From Bacillota bacterium (GTDB lineage Bacteria > Bacillota > UBA4882 > UBA10575), in NCBI GenBank assembly GCA_012837715.1, contig DUQR01000047.1, positions 1 through 62,474 of the forward strand: 62,474 bases of DNA. The letters run 5' to 3'. Below are positions 45,239 through 54,361 of the stretch, piece after piece (positions within the stretch are counted from its first letter, which is position 1; every line of letters starts with the position of its first letter). Position numbers and translations under genes: made by a program. Below the pieces are notes generated by a model. That model made no database searches. It had not been told where the DNA came from and saw only the letters and a program-made list of their open reading frames with translations.

Positions 45239-46645
45239 TCAGTGGGGAACAGGAACTTCCTCACCAATGGTCGCAGGTTGTTCCTGCATGGGAAAGACGG
45301 CGGTTCCCTTTCTACGGTAAGCAAGCTCCACCCCGGTGATCTCGGCTACCGCAGGGGTAAGGGCGCAGAGGTCTTGGCGGTTAACCTCCGTTAAAGCATT
45401 TTTCCCTAAAGCCACCACCCCTAAAACCATCTCCGCCACACAGGAGTTCAGGTAGTTGGTGAGGCTTTTTGCCGCCAGGTCGATATCGAGCTCGTCTTTG
45501 AGCCGCCCGCTGTAGAGAACCAGTTGGGTAGGGGGCTCAAAGGGACTGCTCTCTACCATTTGGGTATGGATCATGGCCATGACCGCGGCGGTGCCGATGT
45601 AAACCGCATCTGCCCCTAAGGCCATGGCTTTTAGAAAGTGGGCGGGGGAGAGGAGCCCGCCGGCGGCAATGATGGAAACCCGGTCCCGGACCCCTTTTTC
45701 CTCCAGGTAATCGACGGCCCGCACCAGTGCATGCATGGTTGGTAAACCAAAGGCGTCTTCAACTAGAGGCTGGCCGGCGTGGGTCCCTGCTTCGGCGCCG
45801 TCAATGACGATGACATCAATTCCAGCGTTGACCGCCAATTCGATCTCTTCCTCCAGGTAGTGGGAAGCGGCAAATTTATAGGAGATGGGAACGCCTCCGG
45901 TTTCTTCCTTCAACCGGGAGACTAAGTGCTTCAGATCTTTCCCCGACTCGAGTCCATCAAGGCGGGAAGCGATCACCGCATCTTCTCCTGCTTCCAAACC
46001 GAAAATATCCCGGAACTCTTCGTCGATCTTGTCGGCCTTCGTGGACTGGGGTGTTGACGCCTGGGCTCCTTGACCCAGTTGGATCTCGATCATATCGGCC
46101 AAAGCGTAAAACTCTTTTTTATTGCCATGGGGCCACCGGCCGCGATGGTATTGGTAGATGTATTTGGCGGCGGCCTCCCGCTCTTCCGGAAGGTAGGCGC
46201 TTTCTCCGGTATTGGTGGCGGTGCCGGCGGCCGTCGATGCTTTGGCCAAAGCAATTCGGGCTTGTTTGCTCAAGGCGCCACCGAAAGACATCCCGGAAAG
46301 GATGATTGGGATCTGAAGCTCCAATGGCCGTTCGGCATTGGGGCCAAGAGTGACTTTGGTGTCGACGTTTTTTTGATCGGCGGTTGGTAACCGCACGAGA
46401 TGGACCGGATTAAACAGCAAATCTTGCCACGGGGAAAAATGATAGACTGAACCGAAGGGACGGCCTAAGGGTTTCCCCTTTTCCGCCCGGAGCACAATTT
46501 CCATCAGATCCCGGGGAGTTACCTTCATCGTTGTGGAGATGATTTCCCAGAGATTTTCCACATAGGGATCACGCATTAACCGCAGGAGCAGTTGGTCGGC
46601 GATCTTATCCACCAAGGTTCGGCTGACTTCATCGATCACACCCAC
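45239..46645 (-). CDS. FMN-binding glutamate synthase family protein
   Basis: A 468-residue protein corresponding to the central FMN/TIM-barrel domain of glutamate synthase, without the glutaminase domain. Visible motifs are PIILSGMSFGGALSKQARIALAKAS, VIVIDGAEAGTHAGQPL, and the IIAAGGLLSPAHFLKAMALGADAVYIG phosphate-binding region. The usual TGEGG motif is replaced by NTGESAYLPEEREA, so this is a divergent branch whose reaction may not be glutamate synthesis. It overlaps the upstream ThDP-enzyme gene by 10 bases, so translation is coupled. Confidence 0.85.
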   Translation of the reverse strand: MGVIDEVSRTLVDKIADQLLLRLMRDPYVENLWEIISTTMKVTPRDLMEIVLRAEKGKPLGRPFGSVYHFSPWQDLLFNPVHLVRLPTADQKNVDTKVTLGPNAERPLELQIPIILSGMSFGGALSKQARIALAKASTAAGTATNTGESAYLPEEREAAAKYIYQYHRGRWPHGNKKEFYALADMIEIQLGQGAQASTPQSTKADKIDEEFRDIFGLEAGEDAVIASRLDGLESGKDLKHLVSRLKEETGGVPISYKFAASHYLEEEIELAVNAGIDVIVIDGAEAGTHAGQPLVEDAFGLPTMHALVRAVDYLEEKGVRDRVSIIAAGGLLSPAHFLKAMALGADAVYIGTAAVMAMIHTQMVESSPFEPPTQLVLYSGRLKDELDIDLAAKSLTNYLNSCVAEMVLGVVALGKNALTEVNRQDLCALTPAVAEITGVELAYRRKGTAVFPMQEQPATIGEEVPVPH

Positions 46646-48297
46646 AGGGCAACACTCCTTTTTTGCTCTTGTTTTTCTCTGCTTAATTGGGAGACTAGTC
46701 CGGGGAAGACAGGGGCGGCTGTTTGCACCTGAACGATGGAGGGTTCCAAGCTATTTAGCGCTTGGCCTAAAATCTCTTCCAATTGGTAAGAATGATGAAC
46801 GGTAAACCCCTTTCCACCACAGGCCTTAGCAAAGGTGGCAAAATCCGGTGTCACTAGCCGCGTGACCCAAGTGTCCATCGCCAACAGTTCCATCCGGTCT
46901 CGTTCCATCGCCAGCCATTCGTTTTTCAACACAATTACCGTCAGTGGTAAATGGTAGCGGACGGCGGTCACGAAATCCGCTAAACTTTGGGCCAGGCCGC
47001 CATCGCCAACCAAGGCGATGACTTGTCGGTCCGGATGGGCAATTTTAGCGCTGAGCGCGGCCGGGAGACCGAATCCCATCGATCGCCAGTTGCCGGAGAG
47101 GAGGACTTTTTGGCGGCTGCCGTTGAAAAGACGGTTGAACCAGACGGTATGGTCACCGACATCAAGACAGATTACCGCGTCTTCCCGTATGGTCCGCTCC
47201 AGGGCTAGGATGACCCGTCCCGGCGGGACCGGCGTTCCTTCCACCTCCCGTTCCGGTGTGATCTTTTCTCGCCAGTTGGTTTTTAGTTCAGCCAAGCGTT
47301 GTTGCCAGTGGGGTTTCTCTTTTTTCGCGATTCCTTCCCGTAGACGAGGAAGAAGAAGGCGAAGGTCACCGGCGATCCCGTAGGTGACGGGGATCTTTCC
47401 GCCGATGTTTTCAACCGCGGTGTCAAGCTGGACGATTTTAAGCTGCTCCGGGAGGTAAAGTTCGGGCCACCAGGTGGCGCCGGCGATGAGCAGGAGGTCG
47501 GCTTCGGCCAGCATTTTACTGGAGGCGGCACTGCCCCCGGGACCTAAGCCACCAAGGACCAAGGGGTGCTCCCCGGGAACCGCCCCTTTGGCTGGCATAG
47601 TGAGCGCAATGCCGCTTTCCCAGTGGGTGGCCAGGTCCAGAAGGAGCGGCCCGAGGCCGCTAATCCCCCGACCGGCGAGAATAGCCGGCCGTTCCGCCTC
47701 ATTTAAGAGGGGAAAGACACCGGTCACCACCTCCGGGCTAGATTGGGGTTTGGTCGTGAGGTAGGGTTCGGGTGACCGGACCGGCTCATCCACCGGTTGC
47801 GACCAGACGTCTTTCGTAAAAGCCAAATGGGCGGGGCGCCCTTGGGTGATGGCGGCGCGGAGCGCTTTGACCAAAAGGTCGTTGACCGCTTGGGCGGTGG
47901 TGGCTAACCCGGAGAAACCTACGGCTGGCGCCAGGAGTAGATTTTCATCCACCGTTTGCTTGTAATCGGTGTCCAGGTTATAACTGGCTACCTGACCGGT
48001 TAAGGCTAAAACTGGCGCGCGGTCTTTTTTGGCGTCCATCAGTCCGTTTAAGAGATTGGCCACGCCCGGTCCGCTGGTGGCGACGCAAACTCCCAATTCT
48101 CCGCTGAATTTAGCTTGGGCGGAAGCCATAAAGGCGGCGGTTGCTTCATGGATGACGCTGTAGAACCGGATTTGGGGATGCTCTTCCAAAGCGGCCAATA
48201 ATGGAAGGATGGCATCACCGGCTACGCCGTATAATGCTTGCACACCCCAGGCTGCTAGCTGGTGGACGACCCATTGGGCCACGGTGGTGGTGGACAT
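46636..48297 (-). CDS. ThDP-dependent enzyme of the pyruvate oxidase/acetolactate synthase type
   Basis: A 553-residue thiamine-diphosphate enzyme with the three-domain layout. The N-terminal pyrimidine-binding domain has catalytic Glu in VIHEATAAFMASAQAK and ATSGPGVANLLNGLMDAKKD. The central domain may bind FAD. The C-terminal diphosphate-binding domain has LVGDGGLAQSLADFVTAVRY...VLKNEWLAM. Overall it resembles pyruvate oxidase (PoxB) more than anabolic acetolactate synthase, but specificity is uncertain. It is followed with a 10-base overlap by the FMN protein, an unusual pairing. Confidence 0.85.
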   Translation of the reverse strand: MSTTTVAQWVVHQLAAWGVQALYGVAGDAILPLLAALEEHPQIRFYSVIHEATAAFMASAQAKFSGELGVCVATSGPGVANLLNGLMDAKKDRAPVLALTGQVASYNLDTDYKQTVDENLLLAPAVGFSGLATTAQAVNDLLVKALRAAITQGRPAHLAFTKDVWSQPVDEPVRSPEPYLTTKPQSSPEVVTGVFPLLNEAERPAILAGRGISGLGPLLLDLATHWESGIALTMPAKGAVPGEHPLVLGGLGPGGSAASSKMLAEADLLLIAGATWWPELYLPEQLKIVQLDTAVENIGGKIPVTYGIAGDLRLLLPRLREGIAKKEKPHWQQRLAELKTNWREKITPEREVEGTPVPPGRVILALERTIREDAVICLDVGDHTVWFNRLFNGSRQKVLLSGNWRSMGFGLPAALSAKIAHPDRQVIALVGDGGLAQSLADFVTAVRYHLPLTVIVLKNEWLAMERDRMELLAMDTWVTRLVTPDFATFAKACGGKGFTVHHSYQLEEILGQALNSLEPSIVQVQTAAPVFPGLVSQLSREKQEQKRSVALWV

Positions 48298-48353
48298 CGG
48301 TTTATTCCTCCTGTTTAGGGAAGCCTTTGGCTGAAAGATTACCCTGGCCAGTA

Positions 48354-48472
48354 TTTACCCAGCCGGGACCGGATGCTCCGCGTGACTTGAATTTCTTGGC
48401 TTAAATTTTTCGCGAAGTACAGGTTGAAAGCGGGGCAAGCGACCGGGAGGCCGCAAGCCCCTTTGGGTTCAG
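48354..48472 (+). repeat. Mosaic intergenic repeat, copy 4
   Basis: TTTACCCAGCCGGG (48354-48367) is identical to the complement of 32039-32052. The segment 48424-48472 (TTGAAAGCGG to CCCCTTTGGGTTCAG) matches the complement of 31944-31992, in the same order and nearly the same spacing. It lies between the ThDP enzyme and spoVAD, both on the minus strand. Confidence 0.65.
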
Positions 48473-48497
48473 GCGGAACGATAAAGCGGCGGGGCAA

Positions 48498-49505
48498 CTA
48501 TGCTTCAATGCGCACCGCATGAGCAATGCAGGGGATGTTCTCGCCCTGTTGGAAAGAGGTGGTGCTATGGAGTGCCCCGGTTCCGACCAGGAGCAGACGG
48601 TTGATCTCTTGCCGCTGGAATTTCTTATAAAGGTGACCGTAGACGACTAAGGCGGAAGCGGCACAACCGCTACCTCCGGCATGGACATCCTGTTTGTTGA
48701 GGTCATAAATTAAGAGCCCGCAGTCATGGAAATTAGCACCGAGGTCAAGACCGTTTTCCGATAATTCCTGGCGGCAGAGGTCAAACCCAACCTTGCCCAG
48801 ATCGCCGGTGACAATAAGGTCGAAGGTCTTTGGATCCCAGCCGGTATCCGCAAAATGCTGGAGGATGGTGTCGACGGCGGCGGGAGCCATGGCCGCGCCC
48901 ATATTTAACGGATCCTTTGAACCCAAATCAACTACTTTACCGAAGGTGACGGCGGTGATCTTTGGCCCTTCCCCATGGTAGCCAAGCAGGGCGGCGCCAG
49001 CGCCGGTTACGGTCCATTGCTGATAAGGACGGCGTTGCCCGCCGTATTCGGTGGGATAGCGGTATTGCCTTTCCGCCGTGGAATTATGGCTGACCGTAGC
49101 GGCCAAGACTGTACCGGCGAACCCCCCATCCAGGAGCATGGCGCCGAGGCCAAGACTGAGGGCAGCGGTCGAACAGGCGCCATAGAGTCCAAGGAAAGGG
49201 ATGCCTAAGGTAATGGCGGTAAAATTGGCGGAAATGATCTGGTTTAACAGATCGCCGGCCAGAAAAAGATCGACCTCACTGGTGGAGTAGGAAGCATGAT
49301 CCAAGGCTAATTGGCAGGCTTTGGTTAACATGGAACGTTCGGCTTTTTCAAAGGTTGCTTCGTTATTCCGTGGATCGGTCAGAACTTCATCAAAATCTTC
49401 ATGCAGTGGGCCAAGCCCTTCAAAGGGACCGGCGACGGTGCCGGTGCTGATGATCTTAGGTGGATTACCAAATTGGTAGGTTTGTTTTCCCGTTTTCTTG
49501 CTCAC
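48498..49505 (-). CDS. spoVAD: Stage V sporulation protein AD
   Basis: Soluble DPA-binding member of the SpoVA complex with a thiolase-like fold. The 335-residue protein begins near QTYQFGNPPKIISTGTVAGP and has AERSMLTKACQLALDHA, GIPFLGLYGACSTAALSLGLG, and ATVSHNSTAERQYRYPTEYGG. The end segment is HAGGSGCAASALVVYGHL. It lies 35 bases downstream of spoVAC. Confidence 0.96.
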   Translation of the reverse strand: MSKKTGKQTYQFGNPPKIISTGTVAGPFEGLGPLHEDFDEVLTDPRNNEATFEKAERSMLTKACQLALDHASYSTSEVDLFLAGDLLNQIISANFTAITLGIPFLGLYGACSTAALSLGLGAMLLDGGFAGTVLAATVSHNSTAERQYRYPTEYGGQRRPYQQWTVTGAGAALLGYHGEGPKITAVTFGKVVDLGSKDPLNMGAAMAPAAVDTILQHFADTGWDPKTFDLIVTGDLGKVGFDLCRQELSENGLDLGANFHDCGLLIYDLNKQDVHAGGSGCAASALVVYGHLYKKFQRQEINRLLLVGTGALHSTTSFQQGENIPCIAHAVRIEA

Positions 49506-49540
49506 GCTTTTCCCTCTGTTCGCTTTTATAAATCGCCGGA

Positions 49541-49996
49541 CTAATGAAAAAGGGCGTGGATTAACCCAAAGACAAAGGCGGTCATGACTCCGAAGGTGAT
49601 GACGGCGCCGGCGAGGGTGAACATTTTAGCGCAGACGCCGTAGACCAAACCTTCTTCCCGGAATTCTAAAGCGGAGGAGACCACCGAATTGGCAAAACCG
49701 GTGACCGGAACGGCCAGTCCGGCGCCGGCGTATTTGGCCAAGTTATCAAAGACCCCAAAGCCGGTCAGGAGCGCGCCAAGCAAAATCATGGTGGCGGTGG
49801 CTGGATTGGCGGCTTCCTTAGGGGGAACTTTCAGGACTTGGCTATAAAGATCGATCAAAGCTTGTCCCAACAGGCAAACCAGGCCACCGCTGACAAAGGC
49901 GGAGAAAGCGTTTCGAAGATAAGGGGGTTTCGGTTCTGCTTTTTTGGCCTTTGTCTGGTACTTTTGTTGTTTTGGGGTCAATTTGGCTTTGGCCAT
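49541..49996 (-). CDS. spoVAC: Stage V sporulation protein AC
   Basis: Membrane subunit of the DPA channel, thought to be mechanosensitive. The 151-residue protein has a basic N-terminus (KLTPKQQKYQTKAKKAEPK) and four membrane helices, with FVSGGLVCLLGQALIDLY and the KYAGAGLAVPVTGFANSVVSSALEFR motif. It ends FVFGLIHALFH. ATG 49996 follows AGAGGTG at 6 bases. It pairs with spoVAD; the AE subunit is 41 kb away. Confidence 0.96.
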   Translation of the reverse strand: MAKAKLTPKQQKYQTKAKKAEPKPPYLRNAFSAFVSGGLVCLLGQALIDLYSQVLKVPPKEAANPATATMILLGALLTGFGVFDNLAKYAGAGLAVPVTGFANSVVSSALEFREEGLVYGVCAKMFTLAGAVITFGVMTAFVFGLIHALFH

Positions 49997-50166
49997 CTCC
50001 TTCACCTCTCTTTTAACTTTTCCAAGGCGGAGTTTTTTATGCCGTTGAAAGGGAGAAGCTGAGAGTGGGGAATGGGGGAGCTTTGGAAAGCGATGGAAGG
50101 TGGCCTCTTTGGCGATGAAAGTAAATAGGCCGAACGCTGGCGGGCGGTTCGGCGGGAGGGAAAAAG

Positions 50167-50841
50167 ATGCCGCGGATTTTGGAAGCTTATGTCGGGGAGT
50201 ATGCCAGCGGAAAAAGTGAGAATGCTATTAACCGGAGCCTGCGCTTGGTCAAGGCCGGCCGCCGGGTGCGACTGGTCGATTTGGATTTGGTGGAGCCCAC
50301 TTATACGCTGCGCCCGCTCAAGCGGAAACTGGAAGCCAAAGGCATTCAGGTTTTAGCTTGGGAGACCAGGGAGCTGATTGGTCTGGGGGAAGCGGCGATT
50401 CCGTTCAAAAAGGAGATGGGATCAGCCCTTGCGTTTGCCGGGGATGTGATTATCGATTTAGGTTACGGGGTGGAGGGTCGCAGGCTCTTAAATTTAATTG
50501 CGGGTAGTTTATCCCCGGCGGGCAGGGGAGAATCCCTCCAACTGATTATGGTGGTGAACACGACTCGACCGGTAACTTCTTCCCTCCCCTTACTCCTGGC
50601 CTATCTTGCGGAGTTTGGACCCGTGGATGGTTTAATCAACAATACCCATCTCGGGGAGGAAACAACAGTTGAGCTTATTCAAGAAGGGGCCGGGCTGGTG
50701 ACTGCTGCTGCCCGTCGGGTTGGTTGTCCAGTGGTAGCTACTACGGCTTTACGTCCTTATGCCCGCCAGCTTGGTCCCGTAGACCGGATGGCCAATCCGG
50801 TCTGGCCAATAGAGCGCTATATGCCGGATGCTTTCTGGTGA
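50167..50841 (+). CDS. P-loop NTPase-like protein upstream of kor genes
   Basis: A 224-residue protein with a Walker A-like motif GEYASGKS (10-17), a VRLVDLDLVEPTYTLRPLKRK region reminiscent of MinD/ParA switch motifs, and VIIDLGYGVEGRRLL as a possible Walker B. The later LIMVVNTTRPVTSS and NNTHLGEETTVELI segments fit the SIMIBI nucleotide-binding fold. Similar small ATPases are encoded directly before 2-oxoacid:ferredoxin oxidoreductase genes in several anaerobes, suggesting a maturation or regulatory role. That role is inference. A 96-base gap separates it from korA. Confidence 0.7.
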   Translation: MPRILEAYVGEYASGKSENAINRSLRLVKAGRRVRLVDLDLVEPTYTLRPLKRKLEAKGIQVLAWETRELIGLGEAAIPFKKEMGSALAFAGDVIIDLGYGVEGRRLLNLIAGSLSPAGRGESLQLIMVVNTTRPVTSSLPLLLAYLAEFGPVDGLINNTHLGEETTVELIQEGAGLVTAAARRVGCPVVATTALRPYARQLGPVDRMANPVWPIERYMPDAFW

Positions 50842-50937
50842 AATAGATGGTATTGGGATCTTTAAATTAATGGATAATGGAAAAAGCCCCGTGAAAGAGG
50901 GAAGGCACCCATTAATGATGAGGCAACAGAGAGAAAG

Positions 50938-52083
50938 GTGGGGAGAAAAATCGCAAACATCCAGTTAAGTGAGGAATACGAAGGGGTGCTCCGGAAAGAA
51001 CAGCGTAGTTTCATGACGGGAAACGAAGTGGTGGCCTGGGCGGCCCTGGCCGCGAAGGCTGATTTTATGTATGGTTATCCGATTACACCGCAGAATGAAA
51101 TCATGCATTATTGGGCTCGCCTGGCGCCCCACTTCGGCCGGGGTTTTCTCCAAACGGAGGATGAAATGTCGGCCGGTTTTGCGATGCTGGGCGGCGCTTT
51201 GGTGGGGAAGAAAACCTTTTCGGCCACGGCCGGACCGGGTAATGTTTTAATGCAGGAACCCATCTCCATGGCGGAGATGATGCGGATACCGGGAGTCTGG
51301 ATTATTCAGCAGCGGGGGGGCCCTTCTACGGCGACGGTGATCTATTCCCAACAGGAATTGCGGTTGACCACCACCGGGGGTAATGGGGAAGGGCTCCGGA
51401 TCGTCTATTCCACCGCTTCCCACCAGGAACTCTTCGAATATACGATTAAGGCGTTTAATACCGCTTGGCAGTACCGGTTTCCCACTTTCGTCCTTGGCGA
51501 CGGGTATCAGGCCAAAATGCGGGAAGCGGTCACCCTTTTCCGTCCGGAGGCCAGAGGGTGGAGGCTGATTCCAGCCGAGCCCATCTTACGTCCGCCGGGC
51601 GTTCCGGCGCGGGATCGCGATCCGGTCCATCTCCGGAACACCTTTAATATTGAGGAAGAGTTGTATGACCGTTTAGTGGATCAGCTGGCGGCTTATGATC
51701 GTATGACGGCGGAGGTTATTGAGTGGGAAGCGGAGGTTTCGCCCGAAACGGAGCTGCTATTAGTGGCCCATGGTATTGTCGCCCGGGCGGCGAAACAAGC
51801 CCAGGAAAACCTGAACCGGCAAGGGAAAAAGGTTGGTTATTTCCGGCCGATTACGGTCCGGCCCTTTCCGGGTTCTGCTTTACGTCAAGCAGTGGCGGCT
51901 AACCCCAACCTTCGCCTCCTGGTCGTGGAGTCGGCCCACGGACAGTTGTTGGCGCTGGTCAAAGCGGAGCTGTATGGGTTCACCAATCCGCTTGACTCCT
52001 TATTAAGACCGGGGGTTGGGATTACGGCGGAAGAGATTGAGGAAGCCGTTACGCAACACGGACAAAAGGAGGCGGTCTCATGA
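50938..52083 (+). CDS. korA: 2-oxoacid:ferredoxin oxidoreductase subunit alpha
   Basis: Oxidises a 2-oxoacid, probably 2-oxoglutarate, to acyl-CoA with ferredoxin. The 381-residue alpha subunit has the N-terminal MTGNEVVAWAALAAKADFMYGYPITPQNEIMH pyrimidine-binding region, TEDEMSAGFAMLGGALVGKKTFSATAGPGNVLMQE, and a C-terminal LLVAHGIVARAAKQA domain. The GTG at 50938 lacks an upstream site. An ATC at 50950 follows GGTGGGGAG, so the true start is uncertain. Its stop overlaps korB by four bases. Confidence 0.92.
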   Translation: MGRKIANIQLSEEYEGVLRKEQRSFMTGNEVVAWAALAAKADFMYGYPITPQNEIMHYWARLAPHFGRGFLQTEDEMSAGFAMLGGALVGKKTFSATAGPGNVLMQEPISMAEMMRIPGVWIIQQRGGPSTATVIYSQQELRLTTTGGNGEGLRIVYSTASHQELFEYTIKAFNTAWQYRFPTFVLGDGYQAKMREAVTLFRPEARGWRLIPAEPILRPPGVPARDRDPVHLRNTFNIEEELYDRLVDQLAAYDRMTAEVIEWEAEVSPETELLLVAHGIVARAAKQAQENLNRQGKKVGYFRPITVRPFPGSALRQAVAANPNLRLLVVESAHGQLLALVKAELYGFTNPLDSLLRPGVGITAEEIEEAVTQHGQKEAVS

Positions 52084-52874
52084 GGGAAAGCGGGAGGATG
52101 GTGATCCGGGAACCACTGGTGAACGAGAATATGCCTCTTTCCTGGCGGAAAGAGACGAAACCCCATCGTTTTTGTCCCGGCTGCGGCCATGGGATCGCCC
52201 TGAAGGCTTTAGGAGAAGTCGTCGATGAACTGGGAATTCTCGATCAAGTCCTGTATGGCTGTGACATCGGTTGTTCCCTGCTGAGTTGGGATTTTTTTAA
52301 CTTTGACAGTATCCAGACCCATCACGGGCGGACCATCCCCGTAATTGTCGGCGCCAAACGGGCCCGTCCGGAGACGGTCGGCATCGCTTATATGGGTGAC
52401 GGTGGGGGTTATGCCATCGGCGCCCAACATTTGGTCAACGCCGCGCAGCGGGGGGAGCAGATTACGGCGATCCTCGCCAATAATACTTTATACGCGATGA
52501 CCGGTGGACAGATGGCGCCAACGACTCTGCCGGGGCAAAAAACGGGAACTTCCCCCTACGGGCGGGAAGTTACAAAGACCGGTCTTCCTCTGCAAGGGCC
52601 GGAGCTGGTCGCCGCCATAGCGCCGGAAGGGTCTTACGTGGCCCGGGCGACCGTCGGAGAGTACCAGCAATTAAAGAAGTATCTAAAGAAGGCTCTTGAC
52701 AACCAAATCGCCGGGCGGGGTTTCTCCTTTGTCGAAGTTTTATCGACCTGCCCGACCAACTGGCGGACCAATGCCAAACAAACCTGGGCTTTTCTTCAGG
52801 GGGAGATGGCCCGCCATTTTAAAGTGGGCGAGTTCCGGGCGGCAGAAACAATCCCGGCAGGGGAGGAAAGGTAA
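52080..52874 (+). CDS. korB: 2-oxoacid:ferredoxin oxidoreductase subunit beta
   Basis: ThDP-binding subunit, 264 residues, with RFCPGCGHGIALKAL, LYGCDIGCSLLSWDFF, the ThDP motif YMGDGGGYAIGAQHLVNAA...ANNTLYAMTGGQ, and PTTLPGQKT. AAAGGAGG lies 7 bases before ATG 52080. The VEVLSTCPTNW segment in the C-terminal part is typical of Kor-type beta subunits. Confidence 0.94.
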   Translation: MRESGRMVIREPLVNENMPLSWRKETKPHRFCPGCGHGIALKALGEVVDELGILDQVLYGCDIGCSLLSWDFFNFDSIQTHHGRTIPVIVGAKRARPETVGIAYMGDGGGYAIGAQHLVNAAQRGEQITAILANNTLYAMTGGQMAPTTLPGQKTGTSPYGREVTKTGLPLQGPELVAAIAPEGSYVARATVGEYQQLKKYLKKALDNQIAGRGFSFVEVLSTCPTNWRTNAKQTWAFLQGEMARHFKVGEFRAAETIPAGEER

Positions 52875-53546
52875 ATGCCTGAAAATAAACGATGGAAGAT
52901 CATCATTGCCGGCGAAGGGGGCCAGGGGGTCCAGAGTATCGGCGAGCTCTTGGCGGAAGCAGCCTTCCGATCGGGAAAACAAGCCCTCTATATCCCCAAC
53001 TTTGGGGTGGAACAACGGGGCGGTGTCTCCGTGGCCTATGTCCAGATTGCCGACGGGGCGATTGGCGCGCCCAAATTTCAAAAGGCCGACCTCTTGGCTG
53101 TCTTAAGTAAGCGAGCGGCCGAGCGGACCAAAGGTTATCTCCGACCGGGGTCGATCTACCTCTATGACCAATCGGCCCTCCAGGCGCTGGCCATCGACGA
53201 CAGGAGCATCGGGATTCAGGGTTACGAGACAGTAGCGCCGGAAGGCTTTGCTCAGATGGTCGGGGCGGAAACGGAGTCGCCCCTAGAACCACCGGCCAAA
53301 GACCAGGTGAGGGCTTTAGGCATTCCTGCCGCCCAGGTAGCTAAAGGGGAATTGACCACCCGGGTCTTTAACATCATTGTTTTGGGGGCGATCGTAAGAC
53401 TGATTCAGGATTTATCCCTTCCCCAGGTGGAGGCGGCCATCGAACAAAAATTCCGGGAGAAGTTCCGGTCAAATCCGGAGTTGAGAGCTTTGAATTTACA
53501 GGCTTTAACTAAGGGGTTAGCAATGGTGCCGGTACCGACAGCATAA
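52875..53546 (+). CDS. korC: 2-oxoacid:ferredoxin oxidoreductase subunit gamma
   Basis: A 223-residue gamma subunit starting with the IIIAGEGGQGVQSIGELLAEA motif, then YIPNFGVEQRGGVSVAYVQI and KADLLAVLSK. It begins directly after the korB stop with a GGGGAGG site inside the end of korB. It completes the CoA-binding part of the complex. Confidence 0.94.
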   Translation: MPENKRWKIIIAGEGGQGVQSIGELLAEAAFRSGKQALYIPNFGVEQRGGVSVAYVQIADGAIGAPKFQKADLLAVLSKRAAERTKGYLRPGSIYLYDQSALQALAIDDRSIGIQGYETVAPEGFAQMVGAETESPLEPPAKDQVRALGIPAAQVAKGELTTRVFNIIVLGAIVRLIQDLSLPQVEAAIEQKFREKFRSNPELRALNLQALTKGLAMVPVPTA

Positions 53547-53573
53547 AGACTTACGAAGGGAAGACGGACCAAA

Positions 53574-53867
53574 ATGGCGACAGAAAACAAGCTTCAGGAG
53601 TTGGCGACTACTGCTCCCAGTGCTCAAGAGCAACGGTTTACCGGCGAACGGTGGCTGACGGCGCGGGGTTCATGGACCATCTTTCCTCAACTATGTAAAG
53701 GTTGTGGCCTATGTATTGAAAGGTGTCCAGTGGCAGTGATTAGCTGGGCCTCGGATTTCGGCGCTTATGGCACCAACCGGGTGACGGTTGACGCCGACGG
53801 CTGTGTCACTTGTAGAACGTGTGCCTACTATTGTCCGGATGCCGCGCTCAGTGTGGTTGTTAACTAA
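53574..53867 (+). CDS. korD: Ferredoxin subunit delta of the oxidoreductase (2x[4Fe-4S])
   Basis: A 97-residue protein with two cluster motifs, CKGCGLCIERCP and CVTCRTCAYYCP, that would carry electrons from the catalytic subunits to ferredoxin. About 40 extra N-terminal residues precede the first cluster. It sits last in the operon, after which a degenerate repeat and terminator follow. Confidence 0.92.
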   Translation: MATENKLQELATTAPSAQEQRFTGERWLTARGSWTIFPQLCKGCGLCIERCPVAVISWASDFGAYGTNRVTVDADGCVTCRTCAYYCPDAALSVVVN

Positions 53868-53887
53868 ACGTATAAAGCCCCGTATAA

Positions 53888-53931
53888 ATGTCTTGGCATC
53901 CTCTAAATGTCACAAAGAAAAACTTTGGTGA
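53888..53931 (-). repeat. Half-copy of the dispersed hairpin repeat (copy G)
   Basis: ATGTCTTGGCATCCTC, then AAAGAAAAACTTTGG, correspond to one half of copy B (45134-45180), with the other terminal repeat missing. It lies just after korD. Confidence 0.55.
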
Positions 53932-53981
53932 GGACACCTTTTAACCCGCTTGCTTTAATTTTAGATCATCCTTTTGGGGCG

Positions 53982-54013
53982 AGGAAGCCGTGACCGAGGC
54001 GGCTTCTTTTTTA
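53982..54013 (+). terminator. Terminator of the kor operon
   Basis: GAAGCCG (53984-53990) pairs with CGGCTTC (54000-54006), followed by TTTTTTA. Confidence 0.8.
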
Positions 54014-54288
54014 TGGGGATTTAGTAATTTTCTGCCTAGCCGAAAGCAGTTTCTCCAGGGTCTGCTCCAGCCGGAGAAGGGCGTCCTGGAGGGTCGAATG
54101 GGGACAGGCAATAGTTTGCTCCGGCCTGCCGAGCAAGGGGACTTTCCTTATTAGACCGGGTACGATAGAATAATGGGGGAAAAATGGCGCTTCGTGCAGA
54201 AGCCTTGACCAAAGAAATTCAGATCATGCGGAGAATAGGATCCGGCCTCGGCGGAGTGATGCGGATCTAACGGACCGTAGCTGGTCAT
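54011..54288 (-). pseudogene. Possible frameshifted small gene
   Basis: The stretch 54014-54361 has no intact gene. On the minus strand, a frame from ATG 54288 encodes 45 residues (MTSYGPLDPHHSAEAGSYSP, then NFFGQGF) and stops at 54151. A second frame open from 54223 to the TAA at 54011 encodes APFFPHYSIVPGLIRKV, then GRPEQTIACPHSTLQDALLR and a Leu/Glu-rich helix. Both have protein-like composition and overlap, as expected of one gene with a frameshift. I recognise no family and see no ribosome binding site, so this is tentative. Confidence 0.3.
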
Positions 54289-54361
54289 TGGTAGTGTGGT
54301 CACTAACCGGGTTGATCCAATTTAGATACGGTTATTTTTTGGGCAGAAAGGGCGGGGAACA

